Shown here: positions 46,003 through 58,849 of the stretch, one piece after another
Layout of the letters: every line of letters begins with the position of its first letter
How positions within the stretch are numbered: the stretch's first letter is position 1
NCBI GenBank assembly: GCA_030248195.1
Contig: JASAND010000573.1
Coordinates: 1 to 64,000, forward strand
DNA: 64,000 bases
DNA from: Trissonchulus latispiculum
Lineage: Eukaryota; Nematoda; Enoplea; Enoplida; Ironidae
Direction of reading: 5' to 3'
Program-made: the position numbers and the translations under genes
The notes under the pieces: generated by a model
Told to the model about the DNA's origin: nothing
Database searches by the model: none
What the model saw: the letters and a program-made list of their open reading frames with translations, nothing else

Positions 46003-46438
46003 CATAGGTGTGTTGGGGGGGGGTGGGGGGACTCCTCTCCCCAAATGGAGGGGTCGCCAACCCCCCCTTAAAAAATTTTTACTACCCCTCCCCCCAAATC
46101 GGCCATCGGCCGACCCCCCCCTAAAAATTTTCAAACCCCTGCCTGAATTTTTGAAAATTTGAAAAAATTCGAAATTTTTCGAAAAATTAATGAAAATAAG
46201 CGAAAAATTTCTAAAGTTTGCTTAAATTACGCTAAAAATCGCAAAAAATTGCTTAAAATGGAGAAAATTTTTCATTTGGACGAAAAACCGATTTTTCGCC
46301 GACCCCCCCTCCCTCGAAATTTTTTACCCCTTTCCCCAAATTGACTTTTGGCGACCCCCCACCTCCTTTTTTCGCCAAACCCCCCTGCCTACTTTTTTCA
46401 AACCCCCTCCCCCACATTTTTCGCCAGCCACACCTATG
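46003..46438. mobile_element. hAT-like MITE with 8-bp duplication
   Basis: The termini CATAGGTGTG are perfectly inverted, with TCCGAGGG duplicated at 45995-46002 and 46439-46446. An 8-bp duplication and CA-G-GTG type ends fit the hAT superfamily. The 436-bp interior has G runs on one side, C runs on the other and an AAATTTTTCG-rich centre. Mirrored at 50882-51316. Confidence 0.85.
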
Positions 46439-46446
46439 TCCGAGGG

Positions 46447-48100
46447 TCGGTGAAATTATATTTCTCCATGACGAAAGGGCAAAATGCAAAACCATGAAAA
46501 TAGTATATAGCCATGGGGTGAAAAAAAACCCACCCCCTTTTTGGGGGGAAAAAAACCCACCCGCCTCCTGGGTCACGGGTTGGAGCTAGGAGCTCCAAAA
46601 CATACCAGCAGAAAGCGCTACTCTTTCTAACCTATGTGTGCAAAGATCAGGTCATTTGGTTCACTATTGCTCATTTCATGACATTTTGAAAATGATACCT
46701 ACTTTTTGGTCCAACCTTCCAAAAATTTGGCAAAAGTTTGGACCGATGTAACTTTTGACTGGGTTGGGCTAGAAAAGTTTTGCAAATATCTGCAATGATG
46801 GCAAGTCTTCCTCTTTGCACACAGCAAAAATTAGATCGATCCGATGCACCGTTAGACTGGCACATTGCCAAACGTGGCGGGAAAAAAACCCACTTTGGGG
46901 GGAAAAAAACCCACCCAAATTTTTTTTGAAAAATTTTTTTACCAGCTCAACTGGGAAACAATTCGGGACTGTAGTACGATATTATCGAGGACGCTGCGTC
47001 ACCCTATGCTGTCAGATTTGGACAATTTTGAATACTTGGGTAGCTAGAGGCATAAAACCCTAAAAGTGCAATTTCGCTGCTGGATGACCCAGCAGAGGTC
47101 TAATTGTGACTTTTAATAGCCAATTGTACGTAAAAAAACCATTCTCTACACGTTAGAATAATAAGTTTTATCAAATTACATCGTTTTTAGCATTTTTCAA
47201 AAATTGCCCTATGTTTATGTGTTAAACTTTATGAAACCTGTCCATTTGATGCTGCATTTTCAATGGCACATGAGATCGCAAAAAAGCTACCTAGGTCGGG
47301 TTTTTTGACTCATACTAACTAAAAAAGAGTTGAATTTTACACAGGAAGTGTCAGAATCGCGCTACGACAATTTTTAGGACCTGTGAGGGGTGGGTTTATT
47401 TTCCCCCCATTTGGGTTTTTTTCCCCCCATTGGGTTTTTTCCCCCGCTACTTTTTGCATTATACCGGCCTAACCGTACAACCTAGAGAAGTGCAAATGGG
47501 CTTAAAAGAAAGTTCTAAGTACGCCAAGTACGATGGTATATAGAGTTCTCATCTAGCCCTTATAACAAAAAAGTTCCAGCCAAAATCCGAAAAAGTGGGT
47601 TTTTTCCCCCATGGCTATATATAATTGGATATATATTGGAAATTCAGGCAGAGTTGCTGCAGAAAGCAACCGAACACACGCCCAACAATAGGAGTACAAT
47701 GAATGTCGGCAATATTTGAGCCATTCTGATCTGTGCGTTCTTCGTGGCGCCGTGTCATTACTAGAATTAGATGATTGGCCTTTTCTTGCCACGGCAGCTG
47801 TTAAATTTTGGGTCGCAACGTTTCGCCTATCTTTACCTATGGGCGTCTTCAGGCTAGTAGCCCTTAAGAGGGCTGTTGGGATAAGAGGCGGTCGGGGATT
47901 TGATCCGGGACCGTACGCACCGTCCGTGTGTAACATTACCATACTACCCAGGGGACAATTTTACTTGCTTGGAGCTTATACTTGTTGCATTCTCCCAGTT
48001 TCAATTGCACTTAGTGTGTACACTGTTACAATGTGCTAGTACTGTGTACCCTGTTATTACACTAAGGCTGTGTGTTAGACCTTCCTTTGATGTTGCCGCC
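46447..48100. repeat. Non-coding repeats rich in GGGGGGAAAAAAACCCAC words
   Basis: G6/A7/C3 blocks recur at 46530-46560, 46880-46915 and 47395-47450. No supported gene; mirrored at about 49230-50870. Confidence 0.45.
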
Positions 48101-48104
48101 TACG

Positions 48105-48830
48105 TTAGAGTCCAATTTCTGATAGCCAGATGTCACTTCGTGTCATGTCCTCGAATCTGTTTGGTCCCTGCTTGGACAATCGGGATCTCAACGTGTCGCG
48201 ACTGCTGAACACTAGTTTTACATCATAAGAGCTGCATATTCTCTTCAGTTTGTCGGTGTCTCTACCTGCGTAAGGGACAAGCGTTAGTTTCTCTGCTTTC
48301 TCCTCTGGCCTTGGCCTGACTCTTCGAGTAGACATTACTTCCCTTATTACTTTAGCAGGATAGCCGTTTTGTTGGAATGTTTTTCTTAGGGTGCTCTCTT
48401 GTTTTCTTTTCAAGTGTGGTTCTTGGCATACGGCTGTAGCTCTACTGTGGAGGCATCTTATTATTCCCCTTTTCACACACTTCGGATGGTTTGATTCGTA
48501 GTGTAGATGTCTGTTTGTGTGTGTCTTTTTCCTATACACTGATGTCTGGATACCTCCATTAGTCTTTGTTATTTTGAGCATCGCAACACCAACTTATTTG
48601 TTATCTCTAGTTAGTTCTTCCAACGAATGCTGGATCTTGCCTGTTGAGATGATCTTTGAAATTTCCCAGTTCTTCCAGACCATGTTTCCACACACAGAGG
48701 ATATCGTCTGCATGCAACCACAGGCCTACGAGTTTCTTAGCTACTGAGGCTGTAAAACTGTGTTTCAGAAATTCTCCATGTAGAGGTTACACAATGCAGG
48801 CGATAACGGGGATCCAAGGCAGTCTGCCTC
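48105..48830 (-). pseudogene. Second Penelope-like RT remnant at the palindrome axis
   Basis: Minus-strand pieces in order: NLYMENF (after a damaged GSP-type motif), HGLEELG-like linker words, then a 158-codon frame 48581-48105 with SVYRKKTHTNRHLHYESNHP, KRGIIRCLHSRATAVC and FQQNGYPAKVIREV. These are the usual post-RT motifs of Penelope-like elements. Frameshifts lie upstream. It differs clearly from the Penelope-type RT at 41-44 kb. The left arm ends inside it. Confidence 0.75.
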
Positions 48831-48870
48831 TGTCTAAACCATTCATTGTTGAAGGTGAAAGAGACCATCA
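48460..48870. other. Spacer at the centre of the inverted repeat
   Basis: About 411 bp that do not pair with each other. Left-arm homology to the right arm stops after GGAGGCATCTT at about 48459, and the right arm starts at AAGATGCCTCC at about 48871. The spacer continues the Penelope-like remnant of the left arm on the minus strand, so the fold-back point lies inside one retroelement. Confidence 0.8.
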
Positions 48871-49225
48871 AGATGCCTCCACAGTAGAGCTACAGCCGTA
48901 TGCCAAGAACCACGCATAGAAAACAAAGAGAGCACCCTAAAGAAGAGCATTCCAACAAAACTTGGCTATCCTGCTAAAGTAATAAGGGAAGTAATGTCCA
49001 CCACTCGAAGAGTCAGGCCAAGGCCAGAGGAGAAAGCAGAAAACTAACACTTGTCCCTTACGCAGGTAGAGACACCGACAAACTGAAGAGAATATGCAGC
49101 TCTTATGATGTAAAACTAGTGTTCAGCAGTCGCGACACGTTGAGATCCCGATTGTCAAGCAGGGACCAAACGAATTCGAGGACATGACACGAAGTGACAT
49201 CTGGCTATCAGAAATTGGACTCTAA
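48871..49225 (+). pseudogene. Right-arm copy of the Penelope-like remnant
   Basis: Plus-strand copy of 48105-48459. Small indels (for example near CCACCACTCGAAGAG) break the frame that is open on the left. Confidence 0.7.
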
Positions 49226-50881
49226 CGTAGGCGGCAACATCAAGGAAGGTCTAACACACAGCCTTAGTGTAATAACAGGGTACACAGTACTAGCACATTG
49301 TAACGGTGTACACTAGAATTACCGTAAACTGGGAGAATGCAACAAGTACCCGGCTCAAGCAAGTAAAATTGTCCCCTGGGTAGTATGGTAATGTTACACA
49401 CGGACGGTGCGTACGGTCGGGTCAAATCCCCGACCGCCTCTTATCCCAACAGCCCTCTTAGGGCTACTAGCCTGAAGACATATGGTAAAGATAGGCGAAA
49501 CGTTGCGACTGGTAACAGCTGTAGCGGCAAGAAAATTTAATCATCTAATTCTAGTAATATTTGCTTTCCCTGGCGAACGCACGAATCCAAATGACTCAAT
49601 ATTGCCGACATTGTTGTACTCCTATTGTTGAGCGTATTGGATATACTGCAACAACTCTGCCTGAATTTAATATATCGCCAATATATATAGCCATGGGGGG
49701 AAAACCCACTTTTTTCGGATTTTAGCTGGAACTTTTTTGTTATAAGGGCTAGCTGAGAACTCTATATACCATCGTACTTGGCGTACTTCAGAACTTTCTT
49801 TTAAGCCCATTTGCACTTCTCTAGGTTGTACGGTTAGGCCCGGTATAATGCAAAAAGTAGCGGGGGAAAAAACCCAATGGGGGAAAAAAACCCAAATGGG
49901 GGGAAAATAAACCCACTCCTCACAGGTCCTAAAAATTTGTGGTAGCGCGATTCTGACACTTCCTGTGTGAAATTCAACTCTTTTTTTAGTTAGTATGAGT
50001 CAAAAAACCCGACCTAGGTAGCTTTTTTGCGATCTCATGTGCCATTGAAAATGCAGCATCAAATGGACAGGTTTCATAAAGTTTAACACATAAACATAGG
50101 GCAATTTTTGAAAAATGCTAAAAACGATGCTTATTTGATAAAACTTATTGTTCTAACGTGTAGACAATTGTTTTTTGCGTACAATTGGCTATTAAAAGTC
50201 ACAATTAGACCTCTGCTGGGTCATCCAGCAGCGAGAATTGCCACCTTTAGGGTTTTATGCCTCTAGCTACCCAAGTATTCAAAATTGTGCAAATCTGACA
50301 GCATAGGGTGACGCAGCGTCCTCGATAATATCGTACTACAGTCCCGAATTGTTTCCCAGTTGAGCTGGTAAAAAATTTTTTCAAAAAAATTTGGGTGGGT
50401 TTTTCCCCCCCAAAGTGGGTTTTTTTCCCCGCCACGTTTAGCAATGTGCCAGTTAACGGTGCATCGGATCGGTCTGTATTTTTGCTGTGTGCAAAGAGGA
50501 AGACTTGCCATCATTGCAGATATTTGCAAAACTTTTCTAGCCCAACCCAGTCAAAAGTTACATCGGTCCAAACTTTTGCCAAATTTTTGGAAGGTTGGAC
50601 CAAAAAGTAGGTATCATTTATTTTTCCAAATGTCATAAAATGAGCAATAGTGAACCAAATGACCTGATCTTTGCACACTAGGGTTAGAAAGAGTCGCGCT
50701 TTCTGCTTGTATGTTTTGGAGCTCCTAGCTCCAACCCGGGTGACCCAGGTGGCGGTGGTGGGTTTTTTTCCCCCCAAAAAGGGGGTGGGTTTTTTTTCAC
50801 CCCATGGCTCTATACTATTTTCTGTAGTTTTGCTTCTTGCTTTTTCGATCATGGAGAGAGCTCATTTCTGGAAACCTCGGA

Positions 50882-51316
50882 CATGGGTGTGGCTGGCGAA
50901 AAATGTGGGGGGGGGGGTTTGAAAAAAGTAGGCAGGGGGGGTTTGGCGAAAAAAGGGAGGTGGTGCTTTCAGAAAAGTCAAATTTCAGGGAAGGGGTGAA
51001 AAATTTCGAGAGAGGGGGGTCGGCAAAGAAAAGTGGGTTTTTCGTCCAAATGAAAAAATTTTCTCCATTTTAAGCAATTTTTTGCGATTTTTAGCGTAAT
51101 TTAAGCAAACTTTGGGCATTTTTCGCTTATTTTCATTAATTTTCGAAAAATTTCAGATTTTTTCAAATTTTCAAAAATTCAGGCAGGGTTTGAAATTTTT
51201 GGGGGTGTCGGCCGATGGCCGATTTGGGGGGAGGGGTAGTAGAAATTTTTTGGGGGGGGGTTGGCGACCCCTCCATTTGGGGAGAGTGTCCCCCCACCCC
51301 CCCCAACACACCTATG
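50882..51316. mobile_element. Right-arm copy of the hAT-like MITE
   Basis: The ends CATGGGTGTGG and CACACCTATG lie between CCTCGGA-type flanks, the mirror of 46003-46438. One terminus carries a substitution. Confidence 0.75.
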
Positions 51317-52479
51317 CCCTCGGAACTGCGCTCTGCTAGGCGTTGTGTGAGCCGTTTCTCCATCCTCCGCGACTACCAAACACGGCATCCCAAACCCCTA
51401 TTCCCGTCTAAGCAGCTCACCTTGGTTGTCACCTGGAACGTGCAAACAGCTGCTGCCCTTATTTTTCCCACAGTCATAGCCACTGACCTTCCTATGCCAA
51501 ATTTTTTGAGACTTTGAAATTTTGAAAAATTTGGGTACGTCTAAGTGCCCAAAATTTGACAAAAATTTGCCGGGCCACCCTGAACTACTAGTGGAAAGAC
51601 CTAGACCGAAATAGCGTATATGTACATGTAGGGTGAGTGTTTTGCTTCACGATGATGTATCACATCCTGCGCTGACCCCTCCGGTGCAAACTGGGGAGTG
51701 ACCTAGAGATAAAACACAACAAATTATTTCCTACTTGCTTAAAGTTATCCTAGAGTTGGCGGGAAAAAAATCGGCGGGAAAAACCCCATTTTTCAAATTT
51801 TGAATATTTTTGTAACCATTAGCAGGAAACCTTAAATAAACACATACTTGTGATAAATAAAGTCTATTAATTAAATTAGTATAGGTTTTACCTAGCTTCT
51901 TTCCATTATTTGTGAGTCTAAGGTAGATGAAATCTGGAATAGTGCCATTTCGAGGCAAATCTTTGCCAAAAGCCAAAAAATAGCGAATTTTTCCCGCATG
52001 GGGTTTTTCCCGAAACGAAAAACTTTAATTTCTCCATAACAAACAGAGGCCTAGAGAGACAAAATTATACCTCATTCGAAAACCGGGGTAATCCCTAATT
52101 AAATATAGTATCAAAGTCGTGCTAGCCCAAACCAGTCGAAGTTCCTGGTCCAAGAAAAAAGTGGGTTTTCCCCGCTTGACTATATATCGTGAACAGAAGA
52201 ATGCGATCGCAACAAGTGGTGCAGTAATCAGCATTTTTGAAATAACCGTTTTCCGGAAAAAGCAAGGCATATAAGCTGCCTTCATTTGAAAGTACTTGAA
52301 AGAAAGTAGTAAAAACTTTTCGGGAAAAATCGTAACAGAGATGGGAACCACGCGGAAAAGCGGGTGACACATATACCTCCAGCTCTTTTTTCGTGTTCTC
52401 TATGTCCGCAAGCCAAAAACTTCATAATTTAGGACTCTCCAAAAGCCGTAATTCATTAACACCTTTAGCGGATTTCGCG

Positions 52480-52916
52480 ACAACTTCGCCGAAATGTCGC
52501 ACAGCATCGCGTAAATTACGCGACTTATTTCACTCGCGAAGTGAAAAATGCTGAGCCAAAGCTACACTTTAAAATTTACCCAGAATTTTGGTAGATATGG
52601 AGAAAACCCCTCAAAATTAGCTAACAAAAACCCTAGCTAGCGAACTTGGCGAAGTGTTTCGCGAAGTTCGCGAGGAGTTTTCGCGGAGAGTGGAAGAAAT
52701 TTCCCGCGCAATACTTTCGCGAAATCTTGGAAATTTCGCGAAGTTACGCGAACTTCGCATGCGACTTCGCGAAATTCAGATTTTCATACGACATATCGCG
52801 AAATATCTACACGAATGTCAGAAAAGCCTTGGCGAATTTCCCGTTGCGTGCGCTCGTGACATTCCGCCAGATATGGGACTTGCTTCAAACGCACTTTGAA
52901 ATGAGCTGTACTGTAA
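52480..52916. repeat. Right-arm copy of the CGCGAAA-family repeat
   Basis: Ends GAAATGAGCTGTACTGTA, mirror of 44427 onward. Confidence 0.6.
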
Positions 52917-53019
52917 AAGGGCTAAGTTATTTCTAAAATATTCCAATCCTTTAGTTGATACTATTCAGTTTACTAGATAACTTAACTGTAAGTAACTTAA
53001 CTTAACTGTAAATAACTTA

Positions 53020-55955
53020 AATAACTGTTTACTGTAAATAACAACTTTCCCAAAGATGTACCTAGTCATATAGTGAACCTAGAATAATATACAGCTACGA
53101 TAAGCCTATATCTTCCTATTTTTCAAGTATAGACAAATTAGCTAGTAATGTAATTTTGCAAGATATAGATATCAATAACTATACCTTTAACTGTGATTGT
53201 AATAATTCAGCTTTTAAAGATTTACATCATGGTCATATAATTACAGGCAATTTAGAGGTTATAGAAAATCTACACATACGTAATCTTCTAAGTAAAGGCA
53301 CTAAATTCAGGCCGCGTGTAAACCTCCTAATATAAAAGAAGTTATAAATAATATTTCTGTCGCACTCGATAATTATAAAGCCAATTGATTTAACAGATAA
53401 GCTAAATTTAGGTTGTACGTTCGAATATTCATTGTGGAAACGGTAAATTCTAGATTCTGTTAACAGTATACTGTGTCAACAGATAAGAAACAGCAATCAT
53501 AACTATTATACTAATATTCCTAGTAATATTAAATAGGTAATTTCTCAATTACATGACAAGTTTGTATTCACTGTAGTTGATAAAGCGGCACAAAATTTTG
53601 CCATAATATGTAAACGTGGAGTTTTATAGTATATTGTTTACCCAAAGAAAATAGGAATCTTTTTGATAATAATAATACTTATACCTTAATTAATGATACA
53701 ACTGATAACATAATTGCTAAGGTAAAGTCTGATTGTTTACAGTTTGGAATAAGTGTACCTAGCAATAACCTTAACTTGCCCTTTATTCAAATCATCCCTA
53801 AGTTTCCCCAAATCTCCTGTTGGCTTCAGAACTATAATTGCTAGCGCCAACAGCTGTACCAGCACATTATCAATAAGACTAGGTCATGCGTTAAGGCGAA
53901 TACATAACACTCTGTTAAATGTTATACAAGTGCCATTACTGTGTACTCCCGTGTCTATAACCCTTTCTGGATAATTAATAGTAACAGTAATATATTAAAT
54001 GATATACATGGTTTAAATCGTAATAACAGAGCAAGAACTGTTAATACGTTTGATTTTGGTCAATTGTATACTTCACTACCACATCAAAATCCTGCTACGA
54101 ATCCAGTTTGTAACATTGCATTTGGTAAATCTAATCGTAAGCTTATTCTGTATGAAGAATCAGCTGCTTGAGGATTCAATACTAATACTGGCTGGAAAGG
54201 ATACTATTATGGATATGATTAGATATCGTTACTAAATAGTTGCTACTTTGTTTAGGAGATATTATATGTAAGCAAGATATTGGCATCCCTATGAGCTAAT
54301 GCAGCTCACTTTATAGCTATTTTAACTCTTCTATCTTATGAATATAAATATACTACCAATCTTGTATAAAAATAAAGATTTAGTCTTTAGAAAACTCAAT
54401 GAGCATATAGGTATCGCGGACGATGAATTGGAAGACAATGGAATGATGATGATGGAATGAAATGAGCAAGCGCCCCACAGTACGCAAACATTTCTCACAT
54501 ATACTCACACAGGTTGATACACACGTATATTATGTTTGCAATCTGCACTGTGGACCCACCACGTAGACTGCACCTGTCCGCCTAGTCCTACTATTCACAA
54601 CAACAAGATATATCGAAATCATTATCAAAAGTCATTACTATATAATGCATACGTAAATACCGTTCACTCTTTCGTAAGACACACAGCTACTCAATGCCCC
54701 TCGGACAAGTGCAGTCTACAACTTTTGATTAATTTCATAATTTATTCAACGAGAGCATTTCCTCATATAGTATAGACTTTTAAGTTATTGATAAAATTTT
54801 ACCTGTAGAAATTGTAAAAAACTGCACTAAGAAAGAAAAAAAAGGCACTTTTTATATACGTCATTAATTGTGACTTCCAATTTCCCAATGAATGGTCTAT
54901 GCACATAGCAAAATTTCAGTTATAATAAAAAAAAATTCTTATATATATATTGAAGATATATATATATACTATATAATTAAATTTACTAACTTAACAGTTA
55001 GTCCGAAGCTCACTAAAAGAACGAAATGTCAGAAAATCTGTAAAGCCGTTTTCTGGAGCTAAAAGTTTTCCCCTTGCGTCAAGTATGCTGCATCTCCTTT
55101 GCCACATATAGGGCTTCTGACAGTGGGATCTAAACCGCACAAGCTACGAATACCTGAACCAGAACATGAAAACCTGCATGAAACCAAACGAATACGTACA
55201 CGATTCCTATTACAGGCAAGACGACTAATCAGGTATTCGTGGGACCCAACATGTGGGGGGAGTCTGCAGCATACCAGCTCATTTCATTCCCTCCTCCCCT
55301 GGGGGTTATATTAACCAAAAAACATACATTATACTTCTAAATGGGGCACGGGATACAATCCTGCTGGTGGGTCCCTTCGGCAAAAGACGACATAACACAA
55401 CATAACATATTTATTACTTGTACAAGTACCAACGACCTACGCACAAGAGATTCGTAAAGAACTGTGGTAAGGCGGTTTAGGGTGTATATGGGTGCCTAAT
55501 ACCCCTGACCTTCCTTAATGATCATAACCATGCTAATCAAGTTAATCCGGATATATATCAAACCTGTTTGACTTTAAATAAAATGAATAGCAGTAATCAA
55601 TGTGCAGATATTAGACATTAAAATATGTAATTAATAATTTGTTACTGACATTTATGACAAAGAGATAATTTAATTTTAAGTCTATTAGATTTCCTAGTTA
55701 TGAAAGCAACATTAGCCTCAGTTGTAAACATAACGCAGTTTTACAACGAGTTTGCTAGATATGCTGCGATAATATCCACAAAGAATGGATTTGTCACTGC
55801 ATGTATTAAATTTGTTAGAATGATTAAATCAAAGATTATTTTGATAATATTGTACTTACACTTCTGCATAAATGCATTAAGAATAAAGAATTAAATATCA
55901 AGTATGATTGTTTAATTGATGAAATTTTCTCTGAAATCAATGATAATGTACAATG
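53020..55955 (+). pseudogene. Right-arm copy of the split Penelope-type RT
   Basis: The same parts in the same order: RT region about 53020-54424, insert about 54425-55497, C-terminal part about 55498-55955. Multiple stops and frameshifts, including an extra AAGCCAATTG-like stretch near 53370, break the frame that is open over 426 codons on the left. Confidence 0.75.
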
Positions 55956-56384
55956 ACTAAGATTCAAGCATATTACTCAATGTATATATACGTAATGTTT
56001 TGTGTATAAGTACAGCACTGTGCATAATCATTCATGTGTAACCACACGTGTGAATGGAAGACCACAGGGCAGAAACGCTTTTGCTTCAAGTTTGACGGGG
56101 GAACCAAAAGTTTTAAAGCTGCAATAGGTGAAGGGTACGCCACTGATGACGCCCGCCCTCACCTATACTCGTCGGCAAGTGGTCAGCAAGTGATTGCACG
56201 TAACCGGTATGAGTGCATTTATGTTCATGCGTAAAGCCTGTCAGTTAGCACGTATAATTAGTTTTTCAGATAGACAGTACGATTGTACGTTTTCCAGTGA
56301 TTGATTCTACGGCAACTAAACTGTATTCGAAAAGCCGCGTTACTTCGTTTTTAGATAATGGTAGGCAAATCGGTTACTAACTTC

Positions 56385-58845
56385 TCTATTTGCTCTGCGT
56401 TTGATACGGTATGGAAGCTGGCCTCACCACACAAGGCTGACCAAATCTGAACTGCCAGTCTACGAGAACGTCGCTGGCTGAAACAGTTCCTGGCTGATCG
56501 AAGAGCCTGCGTACAAATCAACAGCAGCAGAAGCCGACTCAAACCCCTCCAGCAAGGAGTGCCTCAAGGAAGCTGTATCTCGCCGCTACTATTTCATGGT
56601 TGCAATCAACGATATCCTGGAGGAAATGCCAGGGAGAAGTACAGGCGTCCTTATTTGCGGATGACCTCGCCCTCTGGTACTTGGGACACAGAAATCGGAA
56701 GAGCAGAACGGAAGCTGCAGACTGCTATTACCGAAAACTGAAGAAATGGGCATCCAAATGGCCAATGGAGGTGAATGTCAGTAAATGCGAAAGTATGATA
56801 TTCACTACTCACAATGCAGGAGCCAGCCGTCAACTGCAGCTGAAACATGAGATCCAGCCAATTCCTTGCAAAGAGTCCTGTCACATTCCTTGGAATAAGA
56901 TTTGACCATCTGCTGAACTTTGGCCACCACGCTGCTGCCCTAAAAGCTAAGACCAACTCTAAAATGCGCATACTATCAGCCCTCAGTGGGAAGAACTGGG
57001 ACCTACAGAAGGAAGAGATAAGAGCTGTATACGTAACATGCCCGTCCAGATCCAGCTCTAGAATACTGGAACCCGCGGCCGCACCCACCCACCTCCAAAC
57101 AACGGAGAAAATTCAGAACAAGGCATGCAAGGGCAGAGTGACAGGTTGCATATTCCATCGTCACCAACGGAAGCTCTCCAGTAGGGGCCGGAATTATCCC
57201 TAGTAAGAACAGAGTCTGGTACCTGGCATCTAAAGCCTATGAGAAAAGCCTACGTCTTTCGCCTCATTCGCTCCGATACCAGGCAGTTAGCCACCAGCCT
57301 GGCCGTCAGCGAAAGCTGAAGTCACCCACGGCCAATTGGAGATCCACAGCTCAGGGGAAATGATTAATGATAGAGATCTCCAGGGCGGTGAACATTGAGC
57401 CTACTTGCATCCTTCCGGCGGCTGCTACATGGAACCTCAAGGCAACCGTCACTCCAAATACATCGCTGACTCAATCCTGCAGCAAGTCACTACCGGCTGA
57501 TGTCAACAAACAGCTAGCTAAGCAAACTCTGGACGACAGAGCTCCAAGTTGACATATCCCTGTGGACAAACGGATCGGCAGCTGCCGGTACAATGAAAGG
57601 TGGAAGCGGAGTAGTCATCGATGATAGCCGGAGCGGGCGGCGGACTCACCTGGCATTCCCAGCTAGGAAGCTTCTGCTCCAGCTGTAGAGCTGAGCTAAG
57701 TATGATACTCCAATGGCTCCTATGGCTAAGGAGTAATCGCTCAGCTAAATGATTGCTCCTCAATCAGGATATTCACAGGATTCCCTATCCTCAGTTGAAC
57801 AGCTGCAGGCCGGTCAATATGAATTTGTGTCTGACTTGGAATGGCAGAATTGGAACCAGCCAGGTGCTGCTGTCCAGGTGGAACATCAATGTGGGGGCAA
57901 CCTGGATTTTGATTCACTGCGGAATCTATGGAAATGAAGGGCGGACCGACTGGCGAAGAACGGCAGTAAAATGGTTCAAGAACATCATAAAATTGACATG
58001 CTTGCAGCCAGAGGCGCGTAGCGTAAAATTTAACAGGGGGGGAAATGGAATTTCCCCCCCCCGAAAATGTCATAGCCCCAGGAATTTTTTTATGCTATGT
58101 GTAAAACGCCCATTTTTCAAAAAAAAGTTTCGCGCCTTCGGCGCTAGAAATAAGTCCTATTGTACCGTTATAATACATGTTTCGCGCTTAAAAACGAGTA
58201 CCAATTACTCTATTTGGTGTACTTTGACCACCTTCTGCGTCATTTAGGTGTATGAACACTGCACTGCTCCTTAAAAATTATTATAATTTCAACGGATACT
58301 CCGTAAAAATTCCACGAAAGGTCACAGAAATAAAAAATTTCTCAGCTTCCTAAAGGCTCCGCCCAACCGAACCCCCGAAAAAACTTTTGCATTCCCCCCC
58401 CCCGAAATTTTTTTCTGGCTACGCTAGTGCCTACAGCTACTCCGTACTGAAAAGGAAAGCAACAAAATCCTGGCACAACCAAATTAGCCATGCCAGGACT
58501 AAATCCATCTTTGGTAGCCTTGGATCGGTCCCACCTCGGAAATGGAAACCGGCTTGTCCAAGGGTGAACAAAGTTCGTGTCCCAGCTGTCGGACTGGTAA
58601 AGATCTGCTCTTAGCCCATTATCGTCACCAGCCCGATCCGGCTGGGGTGTCACCGCCCCCGCTTGTCCCGACTGCGGGGGTGCAGAAGAGAATCCCTGGA
58701 GCACCTTCTGATAACCTGCCCCACAAAAGGAGTCTGTCCGACGGAGACTCCTCCCGACCAAGCCTGACCGTCCTTTGGAGACACCCTGACCGGGTGCTAG
58801 GGTTTCTGAGGGGTACTGGGCGCCTTTAGCCCAGCAGTATGGATC
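56385..58845 (+). pseudogene. Right-arm copy of I-like element B
   Basis: RT (VPQGSCISPLLFH, FADDLALWY), thumb and RNase H pieces appear in rapidly changing frames. The GCGTAGCC short element again interrupts it at about 58010-58428, and the PSLTVLWRHPDRVLGFLRGT C-terminus follows. Confidence 0.75.
58010..58428. mobile_element. Right-arm copy of the GCGTAGCCAG short element
   Basis: Ends GAGGCGCGTAGCG and CTGGCTACGCTAG. Mirror of 38960-39361. Confidence 0.7.
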
Positions 58846-58849
58846 ACCG

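Larger units (their letters stand above)
33356..48459. repeat. Left arm of the giant inverted repeat (15.1 kb)
   Basis: The end of the window (63961-64000) is the reverse complement of 33356 onward (CGTCGGTCTTGTGCTATCTA), and the pairing runs inward to about 48459 (CTACTGTGGAGGCATCTT). The same ordered series of nested elements is mirrored in the right arm. The arm may begin left of 33356, since the partner sequence is cut by the window end. Confidence 0.93.

Noticed and set aside
45829..46134. Possible endonuclease start (TWNVQTAA)
   Set aside because: Only one short motif, followed by a hAT-like MITE and no further endonuclease sequence.
47553..48208. Frames of 102-129 codons on both strands
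   Set aside because: Mutually overlapping, low-complexity flanks, and all broken in the mirrored copy.
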